From Balneola sp. MJW-20 (GTDB taxonomy: Bacteria > Bacteroidota > Rhodothermia > Balneolales > Balneolaceae): a DNA stretch of 64,000 nucleotides. A program made the position numbers and the translations under genes. The stretch lies in NCBI RefSeq assembly GCF_040811775.1, contig NZ_JBFNXW010000001.1:310001-374000 (forward strand), in the 5' to 3' direction. Of this stretch, positions 44,145 to 53,270 are shown piece by piece; positions within the stretch are counted from its first letter, which is position 1, and the number at the start of each line of letters is the position of its first letter. The notes beneath the pieces are model-generated. The model was not told the DNA's origin. It did not search any database and worked only from the letters and a program-made list of their open reading frames with translations.

Positions 44145-46733
44145 ATGAAAAGATCCATATCATTGTTCTTCCTGTTATTTTTATGCCAGGCAGTAACCGC
44201 TCAGGACGCATTTCAACGATTTCAGTTTGACCCGGATATAAGTTACGATCCCACAATAACCTCACCTCAGGACTATCTGGGATATGAGCTCGGAGCTGAA
44301 TACACTTTTCATCATCAGGTCATGGATTACCTGAGATTGCTTGCAGATGAATCTGATAAAATAACTGTACAGGAGTATGCCCGAAGCTATGAGGAAAGAG
44401 ATCTGAATTATGCCGTGATCAGCTCTGAAGTGAATCAGGAAAGCATTGAATCAATAAGGAAAAGAAATCTCGAACTGGCTGATCAACCCCAGTCAGGTAT
44501 TCAGGAGGATCAAAAGATCATAGTATGGATGAGTTATAATGTGCACGGCAATGAGCCATCAAGTTCTGAAGCAGCTATGCAGACTGCTTATTACCTGGTG
44601 GCTGCACAGTCGGATGAAGCAGCGGAGTGGCGTGATAATGCGGTGGTCATCATAGACCCGATGATCAACCCTGACGGTCGTGATCGTTATGTTTACTGGT
44701 ATAAGTCTTCACAGGCTAATATCCTGAACACCAATGCGGAAGATCTTGAGCACGATGAGATCTGGCCGGGTGGCAGAACGAACCATTACTGGTTTGATCT
44801 GAACCGTGACTGGGTCTGGCTGGTACATCCCGAATCCAGAGGTCGGATTGCTGCCTATCAGCAATGGATGCCACAGGTTCATATTGATTTTCATGAGCAG
44901 GGATTTAATAATAACTACTTCACCATGCCGGGAACCACTCCACGAAATCATGAGCTTCCGGATGACTATGAAAACTGGGCGGATATTTTCGGTAGAGGGG
45001 CTATTGAGAAGTTTGATGCTGCCAAAGTGAATTATGAGACCCGGGAGCGCTTCGATTTCTTTTATCCGGGGTACGGGTCATCCTATCCAAGCATCATGGG
45101 CGGTATTGGAATGCTGGCGGAACAGGGAGGTCACAGTCGAGGAGGAAGAGCGGTAGAAACCAATGACGGATATATACTAACCCTTCGTCAGAGAGTATAC
45201 GATCATTATAAGAATGGTCTTTCTATTGTAAATACCTCGGTGGAGAACAGAGAAGCACTGCTTCAGTATTTTGCTGATGCCAGGTCGCAATCCACCCAAA
45301 AGGGAAATACTAAAGTCTATATTCTGCCTGATGATCCTAATGACTACACATACGATGTGATCAATATGTTGCTTAGTCACGGTGTGGAAGTTGAAAGAGC
45401 AACTGAAGACTTTAATGTCAGAGATGCCTACAGCTATTGGGACGGATCTGCTTCTGGAAGAAGTTTTAAATCCGGAGACTTCATTATCAAAACTGATCAG
45501 CCAGCTCACTTGTTTATCAATACTCTTATGAGACGGCAGCTTGAGATCAGAGATTCAGTGATGTATGATATGGCCACATGGTCTGTACCTCTAGCTTATA
45601 ACCTGGATGCCGCATGGACTCAAAGATCAGTCGGGGTTTCCACTGAGTTACTTACTGAGAATTTGTTAAACCCATCCGGACTGATGAATCAAGGTGCTGA
45701 ATATGCCTATGTAGTCGACTGGAATCAGCGCAATGCTCCTAAAGCTCTTTCAAAGTTATGGGATATGGGCTACAAGGTCCGAAGCGCTGAGAATACATTC
45801 ACCAAAGATGGCAGAACGTACAGCAGGGGAAGCCTGGTTATCCTTCTGGGAAGAAATTATGAAAGGATTCCTCAGATACATGAAGATATGGAAATGCTGG
45901 CAAAAGAGGCCGGTGTTCAGATCCAGGGTTTTGATTCAGGCCGGATGGATGAAGGTTCAGATCTGGGTGCTACCAGTATGAATCCGGTTGAAAAACCAAG
46001 AGTAGCTCTGATGATCGATAGCCCCTTCAGTTCCTATACTGCAGGGCAGTTATGGTTTTTGTTTGATCAGTGGACTGAATTCGGAATCGACAGGATCCGG
46101 TCAGATAATGCCGGAGGACTGGATCTGACGGAATATGATGTGATACTTATGCCGGGAGCCGGAGGTATTGATCGGGTTATCAATGATGCATTGAAAGCCT
46201 CCCTTATGGAGTGGGTGAGCAATGGGGGAGTGCTGATCGGTACCGAGTCATCGGGCAGCTGGATGACCAGTGACGAATCCGGGATCACCGACATCGCCAT
46301 GGCTTCGGACGGAGACGTGGAAGAGCAGTCTGATGAAATTGATCCGGCCGCATATACCCGGTATGAGGACCGGGAAGATAGTACCGGACTTCGGAGAATT
46401 CCCGGAAGCGCGTTCAGGGCACATTTGGACACCTCACATCCTTTGGCATTTGGATTAAAAGACCGCATCTATTCTCTTAAGTTTGGAACCGACGAGCTGG
46501 TCCCGGCAGAATCTTATCATTCGGTAGGGTATTATACCCAAGAAGAGGTGCTGGCCAGCGGGTACGCATCTCAGGAAAATCAGGATAATGCTGCAGGGAT
46601 GACCTTTGCTGCTGTGAAAGATATGGGCAGCGGTAAAGTGGTGCTGCTGCTGGATAACACACAGTACCGGATGTTCTGGGTCGGGCCGGCGCGAATGATA
46701 CAGAATGCGGTTATGCTGCTGCATGGATTTTGA
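44145..46733 (+). CDS. Exported M14 zinc carboxypeptidase-family protein
   Basis: The 862-residue protein has a signal peptide (ending AVTAQ) and an M14 domain in its first 350 residues. The zinc motif HGNE (H134, E137) is followed by GRDRYVYWY and the third zinc histidine in VHIDFHEQG. A central region and a C-terminal glutamine-amidotransferase-like segment (about 620-860: VILMPGAGGIDRVIND, GGVLIGTESSGSW) follow, a common architecture of large exported M14 proteins. It probably degrades peptides in the periplasm or outside the cell. Confidence 0.88.
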   Translation: MKRSISLFFLLFLCQAVTAQDAFQRFQFDPDISYDPTITSPQDYLGYELGAEYTFHHQVMDYLRLLADESDKITVQEYARSYEERDLNYAVISSEVNQESIESIRKRNLELADQPQSGIQEDQKIIVWMSYNVHGNEPSSSEAAMQTAYYLVAAQSDEAAEWRDNAVVIIDPMINPDGRDRYVYWYKSSQANILNTNAEDLEHDEIWPGGRTNHYWFDLNRDWVWLVHPESRGRIAAYQQWMPQVHIDFHEQGFNNNYFTMPGTTPRNHELPDDYENWADIFGRGAIEKFDAAKVNYETRERFDFFYPGYGSSYPSIMGGIGMLAEQGGHSRGGRAVETNDGYILTLRQRVYDHYKNGLSIVNTSVENREALLQYFADARSQSTQKGNTKVYILPDDPNDYTYDVINMLLSHGVEVERATEDFNVRDAYSYWDGSASGRSFKSGDFIIKTDQPAHLFINTLMRRQLEIRDSVMYDMATWSVPLAYNLDAAWTQRSVGVSTELLTENLLNPSGLMNQGAEYAYVVDWNQRNAPKALSKLWDMGYKVRSAENTFTKDGRTYSRGSLVILLGRNYERIPQIHEDMEMLAKEAGVQIQGFDSGRMDEGSDLGATSMNPVEKPRVALMIDSPFSSYTAGQLWFLFDQWTEFGIDRIRSDNAGGLDLTEYDVILMPGAGGIDRVINDALKASLMEWVSNGGVLIGTESSGSWMTSDESGITDIAMASDGDVEEQSDEIDPAAYTRYEDREDSTGLRRIPGSAFRAHLDTSHPLAFGLKDRIYSLKFGTDELVPAESYHSVGYYTQEEVLASGYASQENQDNAAGMTFAAVKDMGSGKVVLLLDNTQYRMFWVGPARMIQNAVMLLHGF

Positions 46734-46807
46734 TATGTTTGCTGCGTTCGCGGACTATGAACAACGACCATTGAATATCAAACTCATGAAATTATGCCAG
46801 TCGGTAT

Positions 46808-46939
46808 GAGTCATGCTGGCTCTCTGTAAGTCCCGATCTTACCAAAGCCGAATCAAACTCCCATGTTAGGTTCAGGATCGTGCATGGGAAGATCTCTGCG
46901 TCGACATTCGGGGACTTACCACTCACTGTACATGGACTC
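46808..46939. ncRNA. Structured non-coding element with four nested stems
   Basis: Four nested inverted repeats fold the region: GAGTCATG (46808-46815) with CATGGACTC (46931-46939, one bulge); GTAAGTCCC (46826-46834) with GGGACTTAC (46911-46919); CGAAT (46849-46853) with ATTCG (46906-46910); and TCCCATG (46859-46865) with CATGGGA (46883-46889). No protein frame fills the 295-bp gap between the M14 and PepSY genes. A second hairpin (GAATTGG/CCAATTC) lies at 46996-47019. It could be an RNA on either strand or a palindromic repeat; 6S RNA was considered but not shown. Confidence 0.45.
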
Positions 46940-47028
46940 GTCGTGATGATGTGACTATGGGCGTAAGTTAAATTTAAATAAAGCTGTTGCTATACGAATT
47001 GGACCAAAATTCCCAATTCTAACAGATC

Positions 47029-47565
47029 TCAACTACTCTTTAGCTTCTCAAGCCTTTTTCGGTTCTTACGTTTGGCTGCATAGGGTAAAAAGAAAAGATA
47101 GATTCCGGTGATCCAGAGAACCGTGACAATGATGCCTGAGGGTAGAAAGATCCAAAGCTTGGCTGAATCATGGAACCAGGAACCATCATGGATCGCTTCA
47201 ATGATATCACTTCTTCGGAAAGCCACCTGAAGGATCTCACCGGTCTCGGTATCTAGCTGGATCTCATAATTATTGAGGGTACGTACCTTCACAATCCCTT
47301 TATCCGGACGGACATCCAGCCGGTCAATATCCTCCCAGCTGTCGGTATCTGCTTCAGGCACTGACTTTACCTGGTTGAGGATCTTTTCAAAGCTGACAGA
47401 AGGAACTGTCGATATTCCTTCCTGAGATGGGGGCTGAACCCAGGCGACTTCCTTTTTAACCTGCAGGATCAATCCGGAAATAAGTACGATCAGAAAGGGT
47501 AGTGCTATAAGAATAGCTCCCCATCGATGGATTTTGCGGGTGTCTCTGCGTGTATGCCAGCTCAT
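47029..47565 (-). CDS. PepSY-associated membrane protein
   Basis: The 178-residue protein has an N-terminal membrane helix after RKIHRWGAILIALPFLIVLISG (about 11-33), a PepSY-like extracytoplasmic domain (about 60-130: DVRPDKGIVKVRTLNNYEIQLDTETGE), and a C-terminal membrane helix (about 143-165). This is the short PepSY-TM form found near iron-reduction or receptor genes; no such partner is adjacent. It lies 15 nt after the amidohydrolase and may be co-transcribed with it. Confidence 0.8.
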   Translation of the reverse strand: MSWHTRRDTRKIHRWGAILIALPFLIVLISGLILQVKKEVAWVQPPSQEGISTVPSVSFEKILNQVKSVPEADTDSWEDIDRLDVRPDKGIVKVRTLNNYEIQLDTETGEILQVAFRRSDIIEAIHDGSWFHDSAKLWIFLPSGIIVTVLWITGIYLFFLPYAAKRKNRKRLEKLKSS

Positions 47566-47580
47566 ATACTCTCTGTAGCT

Positions 47581-49167
47581 TTAATACTTGAGACCGGGTT
47601 GTGTGATCTCGTAGTTTTCTTCCGATTTTGATTCTTCCACCATTCGGGCTACATCTTCAAGCAGTTCCTTCGCGTTATATATGATACCATCCTTAATGGT
47701 GTATTGAATACCACCTACCCGAACGGGTTGATTTTCTTCATTCACATAAATAGCACCGGTCCCATAGAGTACCTTAAGATTCTTAAGAGGATTGGCATCC
47801 ACGATGACCATGTCTGCAATTTTACCGATCTCAATAGTACCCAGCTCATCGTCCACACCTAGTACTTCTGCTCCTTTGAGTGATGCGGATTGAAAGATCT
47901 CAAGAGGATGAAAACCGGCTTCCCTGAACAGCTCCATTTCCTGTATAAAACCGAATCCGTATAATTTGTAGATATAGCCGGCATCAGATCCTAAGGTTAC
48001 ACGGCCACCACGATTCTTATATTCGTTGATAAATTCCATCCAAAGACGAAAATTTTCTTTCCAGGCGATCTCTTGTTCAGTACCCCAGTCCAGCCAGTAA
48101 GATCCATGAGAGATACGGCTGGGTGAATAAAATTCCCAGAGAGAGGGCAGGGTGTATTTCTCATGCCATTCCGCCCGGCGCTGTGCCATCAGGTCACGAT
48201 TGGCTTCGTAGATCGTAAATGTAGGATTAAGACTGAAATCCAGTTCCAGCAGCTCATTCATGACCGCATTCCATTTATCAGAATAGGGCTCGGCAGCCTG
48301 CTTCCACAGCCGTCCCGCTTCTTCAAAACGATGCTGTTCGTTGGTATAATTATAATCGAGCGGGTAATCCTGAATGATACGGTCTTCAAATAAAGATTCC
48401 GGTAGTCCGTACCAGTGAGTCATGGAAGTGAGTCCGAGTCGTGCGGATTGCAGTACGTTATTGTAAACTACTCTGGTCTGAGCGTGATGGGTCATAGTAC
48501 CCAGTCCCAGTTTGTTGGCTTCATCGATCGCAGCAGCATAGATCTCAGGTCTCGTGCCAAAGAATTTAATTCCGTCGGCTCCCTTTTTATGGATCATCTG
48601 AACCCAATCTCGGGCTTGTTTTTCCGTCGTTATCGGACCATCATGATCCATTCCAAACCGAATCCACGCAGAGATCCTGGGTGCGGTAATTTCGTTCTTA
48701 GCGCTCCTTTCTTTATGGCGGAGTGTCCAGTCCATGCCATTTCCGGATGCGGGTTCTCTAATAGTAGTGATCCCGTGAGCCATCCAGAGCTTATACACAT
48801 ATTCCGGAGTGGTTCCCTGGGCAGTTCCTCCGGTATGAGCGTGCATGTCGAAAAACCCGGGAAGCAGGTACATTCCCTCGGCATCCAGTTCCTGGTCATT
48901 TGGTCCGGCCTCTGGTCGACTGTTTTCCATGATCGGTAATCCGGGGTAGCCAACATCGCGGATGTCCGTAATTCTGTTCCCTTCAACAACAATATCTACA
49001 GGACCTCTCATTGGAGAGCCGGTTCCGTCGATCATATTTACTCCTCGTATGATCAGCCGGTCGTACGGACCTTCACCTTCACTTCGGTCAGGGGCGTCGC
49101 TCATTTGTGAGAATGCGGTACTGCCGGATAGGAAAAGCAGAAATAAGAAGGATAATACTCGTTTCAT
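47581..49167 (-). CDS. Exported amidohydrolase
   Basis: The 528-residue protein has a signal peptide from the ATG at 49167 (MKRVLSFLFLLFLSGSTAFSQ); upstream frame to 49254 is not used. The metal-dependent TIM-barrel hydrolase family is shown by the HxH in LPGFFDMHAHTGG, the following HGITTIREP, the central TMTHHAQTRV and the late Asp in TLGSDAGYIYKLYG, then GTIEIGKIADMVIVDANP. It probably acts on cyclic or amide compounds in the periplasm. The substrate is unknown. Confidence 0.88.
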   Translation of the reverse strand: MKRVLSFLFLLFLSGSTAFSQMSDAPDRSEGEGPYDRLIIRGVNMIDGTGSPMRGPVDIVVEGNRITDIRDVGYPGLPIMENSRPEAGPNDQELDAEGMYLLPGFFDMHAHTGGTAQGTTPEYVYKLWMAHGITTIREPASGNGMDWTLRHKERSAKNEITAPRISAWIRFGMDHDGPITTEKQARDWVQMIHKKGADGIKFFGTRPEIYAAAIDEANKLGLGTMTHHAQTRVVYNNVLQSARLGLTSMTHWYGLPESLFEDRIIQDYPLDYNYTNEQHRFEEAGRLWKQAAEPYSDKWNAVMNELLELDFSLNPTFTIYEANRDLMAQRRAEWHEKYTLPSLWEFYSPSRISHGSYWLDWGTEQEIAWKENFRLWMEFINEYKNRGGRVTLGSDAGYIYKLYGFGFIQEMELFREAGFHPLEIFQSASLKGAEVLGVDDELGTIEIGKIADMVIVDANPLKNLKVLYGTGAIYVNEENQPVRVGGIQYTIKDGIIYNAKELLEDVARMVEESKSEENYEITQPGLKY

Positions 49168-49237
49168 AAAGATCTGATAAGCGTTAATTGATGGTATGAA
49201 TGTACTATAAATGGCCCTGTCAAGCCGTAAAAAAAGG

Positions 49238-49696
49238 TTATAGGAGTAATGCACCTTCGTGCTTGAGTAACCATTCTTTTCGCTCTATACCACCGGCATA
49301 GCCAACCAGGTCCTTATTTTTTCCGATTACCCGATGACAGGGAATGACAATGGCAATCGGGTTCTTCCCATTGGCTCGTCCAACAGCCTGAGCTTTTGAG
49401 GGCTCACCTAATTTTTCTGCTATATCCGAATAACAGCAGGTAGAGCCATGAGGGATCTCGTTTAGCTTGTCCCATACAGACTGCTCAAAGCGGGTGCCAT
49501 CCGGAAGGAGATCGAGATCAAAGCGATCCCGGAGCCCTTCAAAATATTCTTTTAATTGAGTTTTGGCTGCCTCGGTATGGATGTCCGGATCATCTGGACC
49601 TTCATAGTCGATAAATTTGATCTCGGTTATACCTTTTCCGTTTGAGAGTATGCGAAGCATTCCAACAGGTGACTCCAGAAAACTAACGTAGGTCAA
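49238..49696 (-). CDS. ogt: Methylated-DNA-protein cysteine methyltransferase
   Basis: This suicide repair enzyme transfers alkyl groups from O6-alkylguanine to its own cysteine. The 152-residue protein has the family motif IPCHRVIG with reactive Cys120, the DNA-binding helix with GRANGKNPIAIV and the start FLESPVGMLRI. The start codon is TTG at 49696, since a stop lies two codons upstream and the next ATG would remove conserved residues. No ada-like regulator domain is present. Confidence 0.93.
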   Translation of the reverse strand: MTYVSFLESPVGMLRILSNGKGITEIKFIDYEGPDDPDIHTEAAKTQLKEYFEGLRDRFDLDLLPDGTRFEQSVWDKLNEIPHGSTCCYSDIAEKLGEPSKAQAVGRANGKNPIAIVIPCHRVIGKNKDLVGYAGGIERKEWLLKHEGALLL

Positions 49697-49890
49697 TCTT
49701 TAAGAATTGGTTGCGGGTTGGGAAGAGTATAATGATTCGGTGCTGTTAAAAAAACATCCGCATCAAATATTACCGCAATTAAACAGGGACCATAGGTTCG
49801 GTAAAATCTAAAAAATGTTTATCCGGATAAATTAAAATTAATCAATCACTTAAAATAAATTAATGCAAATAATGAAAATATTTTTCGTAT

Positions 49891-49973
49891 GGAATGTAAC
49901 ATTCCGGGTGATTTTCGCTCTTCTATATGTAACCCCTGTTACAACAGTTTATGATTAGTCTCAAAACTAATCA
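49891..49973. repeat. Cluster of three palindromes in a 352-bp intergenic region
   Basis: Three inverted repeats follow one another: GGAATGTAACATTCC (49891-49905), TGTAAC-CCCT-GTTACA (49928-49943) and TGATTAGT-CTCAAA-ACTAATCA (49952-49973). They lead into a strong terminator. No protein frame is convincing in 49697-50048; 49740-49890 is AT-rich and looks like a promoter area. A small RNA gene on the plus strand is one reading. Confidence 0.6.
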
Positions 49974-49998
49974 CTCCTTAAGCTGAAACCTAAAGCAA

Positions 49999-50034
49999 GA
50001 CCCTGAAATTGATACTTTCAGGGTCTTTTTTTTT
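49999..50034 (+). terminator. Strong intrinsic terminator
   Basis: GACCCTGAAA (49999-50008) pairs with TTTCAGGGTC (50016-50025) around a 7-base loop and is followed by nine T residues. No upstream plus-strand gene is annotated, so it implies an unannotated transcript. It also lies just past the receptor gene on the minus strand, where the tail is less T-rich. Confidence 0.85.
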
Positions 50035-50048
50035 ACCTGATAATCTGA

Positions 50049-52337
50049 TCAGAAGTACACCCGGTATAGTAAACTGATATTCCTGCCTGGTTGAGGTTGT
50101 AATTCCTTGATGCGCGATAAGTGATCCCGGAAGGTTTCATCAAATATATTATTCACATTTAGTGAAAAAGTATGAAGTAATCTACCAGATTCAACTCTGT
50201 ATTGTGCAAATGCATCTAGTACAGAATATCCGTTAGTTGGCTGCTCAAATTCTCCGGTTCTGTCTTGCTCTGCAGCTAAGTTTATTCGGCTACCAAATTC
50301 AAGTTTGTTGTTGGTATATCTGATAGAACCTTTGAACTTAAAAGGCGGAATCATCGGAAGGGGACGTTTATCGTCTGTGAATCCAGATGCAGCCTGCTCA
50401 CTTACACTCACTGATCTTTCACCGATGGTATAACTCAAGCTGCTTTGAACCACAATTTTTTGGATAGGCAGGAATTCAATCGAGAATTCTGTACCATAAA
50501 GTAATGCTTCGGTACCCGTAAATTGAAAGTCTTGGAGGTCAGATCTTTGGATATTTCTTCGGCCCGTGTTCTGAGCATAGAGGTAATTGGAAAAGTCGTT
50601 ATGGAATAGAGTCAATTCAGTATTTACTCGACTTTTGCTGAATCTGATGAATATTTCTTTTGCAAGAGCTCTCTCGGGATCTAGGTTTGGATTACCAATA
50701 TCAAATGAGTAAGAAGCCAGATGAGGGCCTTCGGAATATAGCTCTTCCAATGAAGGTGCGCGAAACGAGTGTATAATGTTGCCCCCAGTTGAAAAACCAT
50801 ACCCAAGATCGTAAATCGCTGCAAATGAAGTGGATAATGCCGTAAAGGTTCGATTTTTAAATAATGTGGAGTCAACATTTCCAATCGAAGCACCGATACT
50901 ATAAAAAATCCCCCGTTCTGGAGTCGAATTATGTACTACATCAAATCGCAATCCTGCCTCTAGATGGAGGTTGTTGAAATCTGCTTCTTCGATCAGGTAT
51001 GCGCCTATCTCAAAACTCTGAGATGGAGGAGTACCGGCACCTTCAACTTTATAATCCTCAAACTGACTCATAATTCCTATTGAACCCTGAGAAAGGAATC
51101 CAAGCTCGTTATGCTGAGTCCTGAGATTGAAATTGGTTGTCATAAGGTCAAATTCAGTTCCGATAACCCTTCTCCCGCTTTGGGTAGTACCTTCTATCTC
51201 CTTATGATTATAATTCTTAAAAGAGAATTCTGTTTCCAGAACTCGGAGAAAAGGGCTCTTTAATACGATCTCTGAAGTGGCGTCATATTGAAATTTACTC
51301 ATTTCAATATCAACTCCATTTGGGTGCCCTTGAGGATCTGGAGGGATTCCGTAATTACTTCGGTATATCCCGGCAGAAGTTCCGACATATCCCCATGGTT
51401 TTACCCACGAAACTCCTATACCATCGTCAGTGGTTCTGAAATAAGTATTATCAATTGTGCCTAAGGGTGTTTGGCTGTCATCCGCAAATCTTCCACTTGC
51501 GTTTAACTTCAATGCAAAATCACCAAGAGGTGCCTGAAGTGTAAAAGCACCACTGGCACCTGTGTTGACTGTCTCACCACTTAAAGAAAATGAGCCATTA
51601 AGTTTGGAAGGAACCGTTGAGGAGATTTGGTTTTTTACAATATTGATTACTCCACCGATAGCGTTTGCTCCGTATGCAAGAGCAGCTGGGCCACGGGCTA
51701 TCTCGATCTCATCAGCAGAAGAAGGGTCAACCGTAACAGAATGATCTGATGACTGAGCTGAAATGTCTCCGGTTTGAATTCCATCTTGTAGTATTACCAC
51801 ACGTTCTCCCCCAAGGCCGCGAATAACAGGCCGTGCCGGAGCTGATCCGTTTGTTCGCTGGTCGAAACCCGGCAGGTCAGAAAGAGTTTGAGAAAGCGTA
51901 GAACCAAGGTTTCTTCTTAGATCTGTACCAAATATATTTTTTGAGGCATGTTCCAGTGCAGAGCCTGAAAATTCATTTTTTTTACCTACAATCTCTACCG
52001 ATTCAGAACTCAATACTGTTTCTTTGAGTCGAATCTCAAGATGTTTGATATTGTCATTTACTTGCAGAGTGCGGGACTGGGTACGATATCCTATTCGATG
52101 AACTGTAAGGGTGTAGGTGCCTGACGGAATATTTCGCATCTCGAAACGACCATCATCTTCCGAAAGAGAAGTTCTATTTAATTCTTCTATATGAAGGTAG
52201 GCAAAGGGGACAGGTTCTTCTGTTTCGTCATTAAGTACCTGGCCACTGATTATAAAGGAAGTATTTTGCCCTGTTACCGGCAGCATGCCGGTAACAAGAA
52301 ACAAAATACTAAGGAATATTGATCTGAGAATGATCAC
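50049..52337 (-). CDS. TonB-dependent receptor, ZnuD-like
   Basis: The 762-residue receptor starts with GTG, overlapping the previous stop (TAGTG). It has a signal peptide (ending VTGQ), a carboxypeptidase-regulatory-like domain (about 27-110), and a plug with LSDLPGFDQRT, PVIRGLGGERVVILQDGIQTGD and RGPAALAYGANAIGGVINIV. The barrel segment APSLEELYSEGPHLASYSFDIGNPNLDPERA matches my memory of the zinc receptor ZnuD family. Zinc uptake is inferred, supported by the His/Cys-rich peptide encoded at the head of the same operon. Confidence 0.85.
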   Translation of the reverse strand: MIILRSIFLSILFLVTGMLPVTGQNTSFIISGQVLNDETEEPVPFAYLHIEELNRTSLSEDDGRFEMRNIPSGTYTLTVHRIGYRTQSRTLQVNDNIKHLEIRLKETVLSSESVEIVGKKNEFSGSALEHASKNIFGTDLRRNLGSTLSQTLSDLPGFDQRTNGSAPARPVIRGLGGERVVILQDGIQTGDISAQSSDHSVTVDPSSADEIEIARGPAALAYGANAIGGVINIVKNQISSTVPSKLNGSFSLSGETVNTGASGAFTLQAPLGDFALKLNASGRFADDSQTPLGTIDNTYFRTTDDGIGVSWVKPWGYVGTSAGIYRSNYGIPPDPQGHPNGVDIEMSKFQYDATSEIVLKSPFLRVLETEFSFKNYNHKEIEGTTQSGRRVIGTEFDLMTTNFNLRTQHNELGFLSQGSIGIMSQFEDYKVEGAGTPPSQSFEIGAYLIEEADFNNLHLEAGLRFDVVHNSTPERGIFYSIGASIGNVDSTLFKNRTFTALSTSFAAIYDLGYGFSTGGNIIHSFRAPSLEELYSEGPHLASYSFDIGNPNLDPERALAKEIFIRFSKSRVNTELTLFHNDFSNYLYAQNTGRRNIQRSDLQDFQFTGTEALLYGTEFSIEFLPIQKIVVQSSLSYTIGERSVSVSEQAASGFTDDKRPLPMIPPFKFKGSIRYTNNKLEFGSRINLAAEQDRTGEFEQPTNGYSVLDAFAQYRVESGRLLHTFSLNVNNIFDETFRDHLSRIKELQPQPGRNISLLYRVYF

Positions 52338-52804
52338 TAATTAGTAACCTCAACAGGTATACTTTGAGATACAAACTCAGCAGCCCCTTCGTGCAGAAGG
52401 TTAACAGTTATAGAAGTATTGCCTTGTGCAAGACCATTAAGAGTAAAGATGTATGTTTGATCAAGCCCAGGTTCCTGGTTAATACTTACAATATTGCCAT
52501 CAGTGATATCAAAAGTCAGACCGTGTTCTTCTGGGTCCAAAAATATCTCTGATCCTGTTTCGCCAAGCAATGCAACAGTGTAAATATCTGAGGCACCTTG
52601 ATTAATGGTCAATGTTCCGGTTACAGACTGAGCTCCGGGGAGTTGTTCTATAATGGTAACATCACCAGCTTTGATGCGAAGACCTACGGGTTCTTCTTCT
52701 TCGTCTTCAGCTGAGGTAGCATTATCACATGCAGTTAATGATGAAAATGCGATTAGCACAAATGCAATAAGGGTGTATTTGGTTAATTTTCTTGAAAATT
52801 CCAT
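52337..52804 (-). CDS. Small lipoprotein of the ZnuD-like receptor operon
   Basis: The 155-residue protein has a lipobox (SLTAC, Cys about 26) followed by an acidic stretch (SAEDEEEEP). The remainder is beta-rich and unrecognised, with strands such as VTGTLTINQGASDIYTVALLG. It overlaps the receptor start by one base, so the two are translationally coupled, and it lies downstream of the His/Cys-rich peptide gene. A ligand-presenting role beside the receptor is inferred only from context. Confidence 0.7.
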   Translation of the reverse strand: MEFSRKLTKYTLIAFVLIAFSSLTACDNATSAEDEEEEPVGLRIKAGDVTIIEQLPGAQSVTGTLTINQGASDIYTVALLGETGSEIFLDPEEHGLTFDITDGNIVSINQEPGLDQTYIFTLNGLAQGNTSITVNLLHEGAAEFVSQSIPVEVTN

Positions 52805-52871
52805 GATCTGAATATGTTGGATTCTAAATTTGGGTTAGTACCGGTTTATCCGGTGAAAAATAAATGGTGAT

Positions 52872-53186
52872 TCAGATCGTATAAGGGGGAGCGCGTGGAG
52901 AGCGATGTGTGAAGTGTAATACCTGAGTAATTCTATCAGGGATATTAAATATTAGGTTTTCGGAAATGAAAAATACCTCTGATGACAAAGCTGATAGGGA
53001 TGGATCATCAGCAATTAGAGCATCCAGAGGGCATAGAAGATTATTCTCCGTAAAATGTTCTTCTTTCGCGTGTTCAATGCAAAGCAGACCTTCACTATGA
53101 AAGTGAGCAATAGATATAAAGAATCCCGCCATTGTTAATGACAGCAAAAGGATCGATATATTATTGTTAAGTCTGTTCACTTTCAT
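52872..53186 (-). CDS. Short exported His/Cys-rich protein
   Basis: From the ATG at 53186 it has 104 residues (MKVNRLNNNISILL...); an alternative ATG at 53213 adds nine. A signal-like hydrophobic segment (about 9-24) is followed by HFHSEGLLCIEHAKEEHFTENNLLCP, which places five His and two Cys within about 26 residues. The rest is unrecognised and ends with basic RSPRAPPYTI. It is the first gene of the lipoprotein and ZnuD-like receptor operon. Metal binding is a guess from composition. Confidence 0.6.
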   Translation of the reverse strand: MKVNRLNNNISILLLSLTMAGFFISIAHFHSEGLLCIEHAKEEHFTENNLLCPLDALIADDPSLSALSSEVFFISENLIFNIPDRITQVLHFTHRSPRAPPYTI

Positions 53187-53270
53187 AAATTTATCAGTTA
53201 GTGAATATACCATTTTTAGGTTTTGGTATGATCTCTGTAAACAACTATTACTTTTTTTAAAATATCATGT

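Noticed and set aside
46734..47028. 6S RNA as the identity of the nested-stem element
   Set aside because: Rod-like pairing fits loosely, but at about 132 bases the element is short, and no promoter-like central bubble could be verified; left as an unnamed structured element.
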